Source: QAMX01 sp964448855
GTDB taxonomy: Bacteria > Bacillota > Clostridia > Oscillospirales > QAMX01
Length of the DNA stretch: 19,354 bases
Reading direction: 5' to 3'
NCBI GenBank assembly: GCA_964448855.1
Contig: CAYUXI010000029.1
Coordinates: 1 to 19,354, forward strand
Positions 16,491-19,354 of this stretch are shown here, piece after piece (position 1 is the stretch's first letter; the number at the start of each line of letters is the position of its first letter). The notes under the pieces were generated by a model, which ran no database searches, was not told the DNA's origin, and saw only the letters and a list, made by a program, of their open reading frames with translations. The position numbers and the translations under genes were made by a program.

Positions 16491-16669
16491 AAGGCACGGT
16501 GATGTGCCAGATTTGCGACTTCTGCCGAATGAAAGCGCAGGGCGAAGTGTGGGGTGCGGGGGTGAGGAGAGGGTGGGAACGCGTGAGGGGTGATCGAGGT
16601 GGGAGTGACGCGGTGGGAGACTGCCCCATGCCCTACAAATATTCCAATGTTCTCGCTTTCCCTTCAGAG
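16491..16669. other. Gene-free spacer upstream of addB
   Basis: There is no credible gene. The plus strand is strongly purine (G/A) rich at about 16540-16620. A short frame with a CQICDFC string is open here but lacks a ribosome site and runs through the repeats. Confidence 0.4.
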
Positions 16670-16810
16670 GCCGACTTCGGACAACCTACAAGGCTCCCTT
16701 GTTCCATTCGCAGCGCCGACTTCAGACAACCTCCAAAAACTCCCTTTGCGCCATTCGCAGCGGCTGACTTCGGGCAACAACCAAAGGCTCCCTTGTGTAA
16801 AGGGAGCCTC
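16670..16810 (-). repeat. Three tandem 45-48 bp repeats (cluster C)
   Basis: Units begin at about 16670, 16715 and 16763 with GCCGACTTCGG, GCCGACTTCAG and GCTGACTTCGG. Each continues with ACAAC, a CTCCCTT block and CCATTCGCAGC. The third ends in a perfect hairpin (GGCTCCCTT / AAGGGAGCC, 16786-16808). Read on the minus strand, they match copy A at 1-56 and cluster B at 17458-17556. The units are 45 and 48 bp apart and imperfect. Confidence 0.8.
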
Positions 16811-16825
16811 GCAGGTTACAATATG

Positions 16826-17415
16826 AAGTGCAACACCCTGAAAATAGGAAGAGACAATATGCAAACCTTGGTGTACAATGTAGTTACCGCACCAACAAAT
16901 ACACGAGGTGAGCATATTGTCCTACACATATTTTACCATAAAAGAGCGCAAATGTCTACAGCAATTGTTAGCTGATGGTTTGAATTTTCGAAAAAATGCA
17001 GATTGACTCGAAAGAAGCCCATCCACGATCAGTAGAGAAGTCAAACGAAACCGAACCAAGGTCAAACCCCAAAGCAAATCGAACAATCCATACTGGTACA
17101 ACTACTGGCGTGCGCAGACTCTGTACACCCAACGCAGACGGGCTCAAAAACACTTTACACTGCACCCTGTCACGAAAGAATGGGGTTATATCATCGAAAA
17201 TCTTCGTCGTAGCTGGCCACCGGAGACCAGCTCCGGGTCTTTGGCATACAAATACCCGGAGCGGAAAAGGCTCTCTGTCTCCACAATAAGGGTTTGATTT
17301 CCGGAAGATCACCGATGAGGACGTTCAGCTCGTTGAAGGCCTCATCAATCATCGCCCCAGAAAGTCTCTTGGCTGGCATACTCCCGCCGAAGTTTTCAGA
17401 AAAAGTGTTGCACTT
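16826..17415 (+). mobile_element. IS30-family element, internally deleted (non-autonomous)
   Basis: An 11-bp perfect inverted repeat (AAGTGCAACAC at 16826-16836, GTGTTGCACTT at 17405-17415) brackets the remains of an IS30 transposase; the true terminal repeats may extend some bases further out. IS30 elements are normally about 1.0-1.2 kb, but this one is about 0.6 kb because the middle of the transposase is missing. A weak promoter (GAGACA-N17-TACAAT, ending at 16879) precedes it. Repeat clusters C and B flank it in opposite orientation. It cannot move by itself but could be moved by an intact relative. Confidence 0.8.
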
Positions 17416-17421
17416 GCTTGA
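16917..17421 (+). pseudogene. IS30-family transposase remnant (N-terminal HTH and C-terminal end only)
   Basis: Translation from TTG 16917 (GAGGTG 6 nt upstream) gives SYTYFTIKERKCLQQLLADG, the IS30 helix-turn-helix region. An in-frame TGA at 17004-17006 interrupts it, and the same frame then continues with RSPSTISREVKRNR and NPYWYNYWRAQTLYTQRRRA up to STI at about 17288. At 17290 a different frame takes over with FDFRKITDEDVQ and LINHRPRKSLGWHTPAEVF, the normal IS30 C-terminus, ending TGA 17419-17421. The intervening DDE catalytic core, roughly 150-200 codons, is absent, and the junction is out of frame. It is inactive through both a nonsense codon and a deletion. The family call is firm because both ends match in the right order. 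Confidence 0.87.
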
Positions 17422-17457
17422 CAATCTGCCCCTTTGGCTGTCCCCCTTCCTAAGTCT

Positions 17458-17556
17458 GCCGCTATGAATAATACAAGGGAGCCTTTGGTTGCTACCTGAA
17501 GTTACCCCTACGAATGATACAAAGGAGTCTCATAGGATGCCCGACATTCGTCGCTG
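17458..17556 (+). repeat. Two tandem repeats (cluster B), inverted relative to cluster C
   Basis: Two units of about 48 bp: one with ATGAATAATACAAGGGAGCC then TTTGGTTGCTACCTGAAG, and one with ACGAATGATACAAAGGAGTC then TCATAGGATGCCCGACATTCG. They align with copy A at the window's left end and with the reverse complement of cluster C. They are more diverged than copies A and C. Confidence 0.7.
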
Positions 17557-17664
17557 CTGGCGAAGGCGGGAACTTCTTTCCGACCAACTTGGTCGAAAGC
17601 CCAGCATCCAACATCACATCTATGCAATTTGCAAAAAAAATGAATTTGCCTCAAGACAAAAAGC
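17557..17664. other. Short gene-free stretch between repeats and terminator
   Basis: It contains a hairpin near 17577-17600 (CGACCAA / TTGGTCG flanked by TTTC / GAAA) and an A8 run at 17633-17640. No gene is seen. Base composition shifts here from GC-rich to AT-rich. Confidence 0.4.
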
Positions 17665-17697
17665 AAGGTACTAACTTTTTACGGTTAGTGCCTTTTT
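17665..17697 (-). terminator. Terminator of the right-hand gene cassette (bidirectional form)
   Basis: AAGGTACTAAC (17665-17675) pairs with GTTAGTGCCTT (17684-17694) with one wobble. On the minus strand a T-rich run follows (GCTTTTTG), and on the plus strand T5. It lies exactly at the end of the extended DUF2971-like reading frame. Confidence 0.8.
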
Positions 17698-18176
17698 GAA
17701 AGTTCTGCATTCAGAAAGCTTTCGGTAAGCCCGTGAGAAAGTGCGTTTGTCACATTCTCCACCGTAAACTGCGTTGCTTGCTCCTCGGAAAGAATGCCAT
17801 CAAGCAATGACTTAACTCCCTCCACAACAGCTTATGTATTTTCCGGAGTCTGGAATGCACTTAGATACTCCTTCCGGATCGCTTTAACATCGATATGAAG
17901 AAAGGTATCAAAAGGATCATCATAATAATTCGCAAAAGAAAAATAGAGCTTGTTTGTTCTGAGCGCTTCCAAGCTTTTTGTGCTGACAGGTCGATAGCGA
18001 AAAAGCAACTTCGAATACTTAATTGATTTGGATAGTTGTTCTCGTTTTGCCACAATATTATTTCCGGGCAAAGAACATAATGTTTTCCAAAATTGCTCTC
18101 GATTATTGTGAGCTATTGATAACCATCCTCTCAAGTATTGAATTATGCGTGAAATAATTGTGTTTTTGATGTTCAA
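17685..18176 (-). pseudogene. DUF2971-like gene, broken by an in-frame stop and truncated
   Basis: The frame starts with TTG at 18174-18176, sharing TTGA with the stop of the gene before it, and codes 114 residues to TAA at 17832-17834. Residues 57-93 (LLFRYRPVSTKSLEALRTNK, then LYFSFANYYDDPFDTF) match the opening of DUF2971, a family of unknown function often found in accessory and defence regions. After the TAA the same frame stays open for 48 codons with protein-like content (VKSLLDGILSEEQ, VENVTNALSHGLTESFLNAE) and ends at 17685 inside the terminator. DUF2971 proteins are usually some 250-350 residues, so even read-through gives about half. Most likely a nonsense mutation plus 3' loss. 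An intact small variant, or a sequencing error at the TAA, is less likely but possible. Confidence 0.68.
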
Positions 18177-18688
18177 AACGTACCATTTTTGATAGCTACT
18201 TCAATTACTTTCTGCCATTCGTCAAATGAAACAAAATGAACGAACTTCTCTTTATCAAAGTCCGATGCTACCAAGAAACCGGCAAATCCTTTTTGATCTG
18301 CATAGCCTGCGACACCCCAAACATAGGAGTGCAATAGCCAGTTGCACACATCCTTTACTTTGAGTGAGATGGCTTGCCCTTTACCATAGCTTGACGCGCA
18401 GATTTTACCACGGAAAGCCCATCCGTCTTCGTCGGTGTATGGATATTTCGTAGCCGAGATTACGCCACTCATGATTTTGCATTCGGGAAGTATCAGGTTC
18501 TGCTCTTTAGCAACTTTATCTGCTTCAATTTCGTCATCAATGACTTTTCGTAGGACGGTGGCAGAGTATAACACAGCACGGTTCAGCTGATGCTTTCCAT
18601 ATTCGCTGTAACTTGGGGCCTTTTTCCAAAGAGATATTGCCCAAGACTGTTTTTTCAATTTCCACTTCCATCTGCCATCAGAAATCAT
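18173..18688 (-). CDS. Conserved-looking hypothetical protein (171 aa) of the HEPN/DUF2971 cassette
   Basis: 171 residues, function not recognised. The frame is intact, with GAGGT about 7 nt before ATG and the stop overlapping the next gene (TTGA), so it is coupled to the DUF2971-like gene. There is no signal peptide or membrane segment. Features: a basic, Trp-rich start (1-22), a helical segment NRAVLYSATVLRKVIDDEIE (36-55), and VKDVCNWLLHSYVW (110-123). I recall a similar Cys-Asn-x-x-x-His-Ser pattern from uncharacterised proteins in accessory islands, but I cannot name the family. The next strand-rich part (GFAGFLVASDFDKEKFVHFV) ends in DEWQKVIE. AT-rich codon use differs from the genes left of 16.4 kb, suggesting transfer. 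Confidence 0.72.
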   Translation of the reverse strand: MISDGRWKWKLKKQSWAISLWKKAPSYSEYGKHQLNRAVLYSATVLRKVIDDEIEADKVAKEQNLILPECKIMSGVISATKYPYTDEDGWAFRGKICASSYGKGQAISLKVKDVCNWLLHSYVWGVAGYADQKGFAGFLVASDFDKEKFVHFVSFDEWQKVIEVAIKNGTF

Positions 18689-18764
18689 TGCAGTACCTCA
18701 TTTCAGCCGTTCACACAACGGGAGGATTTCTTCCAGTTTGGTGGCGATACGTTTTTGTTCATCA

Positions 18765-19172
18765 TTAATCATTTGCTTCGCATTCTGATCGAAATGATAA
18801 TGCGTAATCACAAACAGCGTGAACAAAGCTGTTCCAAAAGTTCGAATATCCCAATGTGCCATGTTCGTAAAAATAACGAAAATCCTCAAACAAATTTGAG
18901 ATATTATTTAGGTTTTCAGTAAGGGTAGTTTCATTTTGCTGTGCTTCTTTACAAATCCGCTCGATTAAAACAGTTTTGTGCGGCTCTACGAGCTGATTGA
19001 AAAGAAACTGTAGTTGATGGCTACACTCATATTCCCCTTTTTCTTTGAATACAAGGTATTTCAGAGCAAGCTCTGCCGCCAAAGTACCATTTGCTACCAA
19101 AGGTGGCGTCAAAAACGGAATGCCTTTATGTCTTTCCTCGTATTCTGCTATATCCTGTTTGTGTTTTTCCAC
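18765..19172 (-). CDS. HEPN-like protein (R-x4-H motif); both ends appear frameshifted
   Basis: The uninterrupted core codes 135 residues from GTG 19172. TPPLVANGTLAAELALKYLV (22-41) followed by a Gln/Leu-rich helix and FEDFRYFYEH (95-104) fits an HEPN fold. R99-x4-H104 is the RNase-type motif of that superfamily, which includes toxins and abortive-infection proteins. The reading frame stays open upstream with protein-like sequence (KKLELFEAYPRLDGNV) but lacks a start there. ATG 19225 with AGGAAG 8 nt upstream would give it if one A were added to the A6 run at 19212-19217. At the 3' end a shift of one base would lead into EQKRIATKLEEILPLCERLK, ending at 18698 right at the next gene's ribosome site. 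The original gene was therefore probably 18698-19225. Function is inferred from fold-like pattern only. Confidence 0.66.
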   Translation of the reverse strand: MEKHKQDIAEYEERHKGIPFLTPPLVANGTLAAELALKYLVFKEKGEYECSHQLQFLFNQLVEPHKTVLIERICKEAQQNETTLTENLNNISNLFEDFRYFYEHGTLGYSNFWNSFVHAVCDYALSFRSECEAND

Positions 19173-19225
19173 ATTTCCATCTAATCTTGGATAGGCTTCG
19201 AATAGTTCTAATTTTTTGAATACAT

Positions 19226-19354
19226 AATAGAAACTTCCTACGACTTAACCACATCTAAAAGCCTTTATTTACACGGTTTTCAAAGTAGTTAGAAGTGTAA
19301 AAAAGCCGAGAAATGTAGGTAATTCGTGCATTATTTATACACTACTTCTACACC
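19226..19354. other. AT-rich end of window with iterated short motifs
   Basis: No gene can be completed here. TTTATTTACAC (near 19264-19274) and TTATTTATACAC (19331-19342) are near-identical direct repeats. AGAAGTGTA (19291-19299) and TACACTACTTCT (19337-19348) are imperfect inverted repeats. It should contain the promoter of the HEPN cassette, but I see no good -35/-10 pair. On the minus strand a frame from the edge closes after seven codons at TAA, so the 3' end of another gene may lie just outside. Confidence 0.35.

Noticed and set aside
16454..16975. Plus-strand frame beginning near a CQICDFC cysteine string
   Set aside because: There is no ribosome site, and it crosses the tandem repeats and the IS30 left end; the cysteine pair is probably chance.
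16818..17425. ACAAT on both sides of the IS30 remnant as a target-site duplication
   Set aside because: The copies sit at different distances from the inverted repeats (3 versus 5 nt), and IS30 elements usually make 2-3 bp duplications.
16670..17556. Tandem repeats considered as a CRISPR array
   Set aside because: Units are imperfect 45-48 bp copies directly abutting each other with no unique spacers, and no cas genes are present.

Overview
The window reads as chromosomal DNA of a GC-rich, spore-forming member of the Bacillota, most likely a gut clostridium of the Oscillospirales type. This rests on SpmA/SpmB spore maturation proteins, the Bacillota-type AddA/AddB recombination enzyme, a split two-subunit transketolase, strong GGAGG ribosome binding sites, and short hairpin repeats of a kind I associate with Oscillospiraceae genomes. 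The taxonomic call is an inference. Nearly all genes lie on the minus strand.

Layout from left to right. 1-660: hairpin repeats, a tRNA-Leu(UAG) with encoded CCA and its terminator, then gene-free DNA ending in a strong hairpin behind the transketolase genes. 660-4230: an apparent minus-strand operon read as parvulin-type foldase, transketolase N-subunit, transketolase C-subunit, behind a sigma-A promoter and a leader of about 140 nt. 4277-5388: spmA-spmB. 5484-7423: two tandem paralogous secreted NlpC/P60 peptidases with SH3 domains, with a near-consensus promoter and a terminator. 7562-8251: a divergently transcribed GNAT acetyltransferase with its own near-consensus promoter. Both of these promoters carry GGTTACA-type direct repeats that resemble WalR sites. 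8308-8356 is a bidirectional terminator. 8393-16486: an addB-addA-metallophosphoesterase operon with a near-consensus promoter.

From about 16.5 kb the character changes. Repeat clusters (45-48 bp units, three in one orientation and two in the other) flank an IS30-family element that has lost the middle of its transposase and carries a stop codon. To its right (17.6-19.35 kb) the DNA becomes visibly AT-rich and holds a minus-strand set of three small genes: an HEPN-like protein with an R-x4-H motif, an unrecognised 171-residue protein, and a DUF2971-like protein. The first appears frameshifted at both ends. The last has an in-frame stop followed by 48 more open codons and then ends far short of family length. 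I read this as a decaying, horizontally acquired defence-type cassette. It is the best candidate here for an undescribed system, but its function is not shown by the sequence.

Working together: the left and centre are ordinary housekeeping functions (carbon metabolism, extracytoplasmic folding, cell-wall hydrolysis, sporulation, double-strand-break repair). The right end is accessory DNA shaped by repeats and an insertion sequence.
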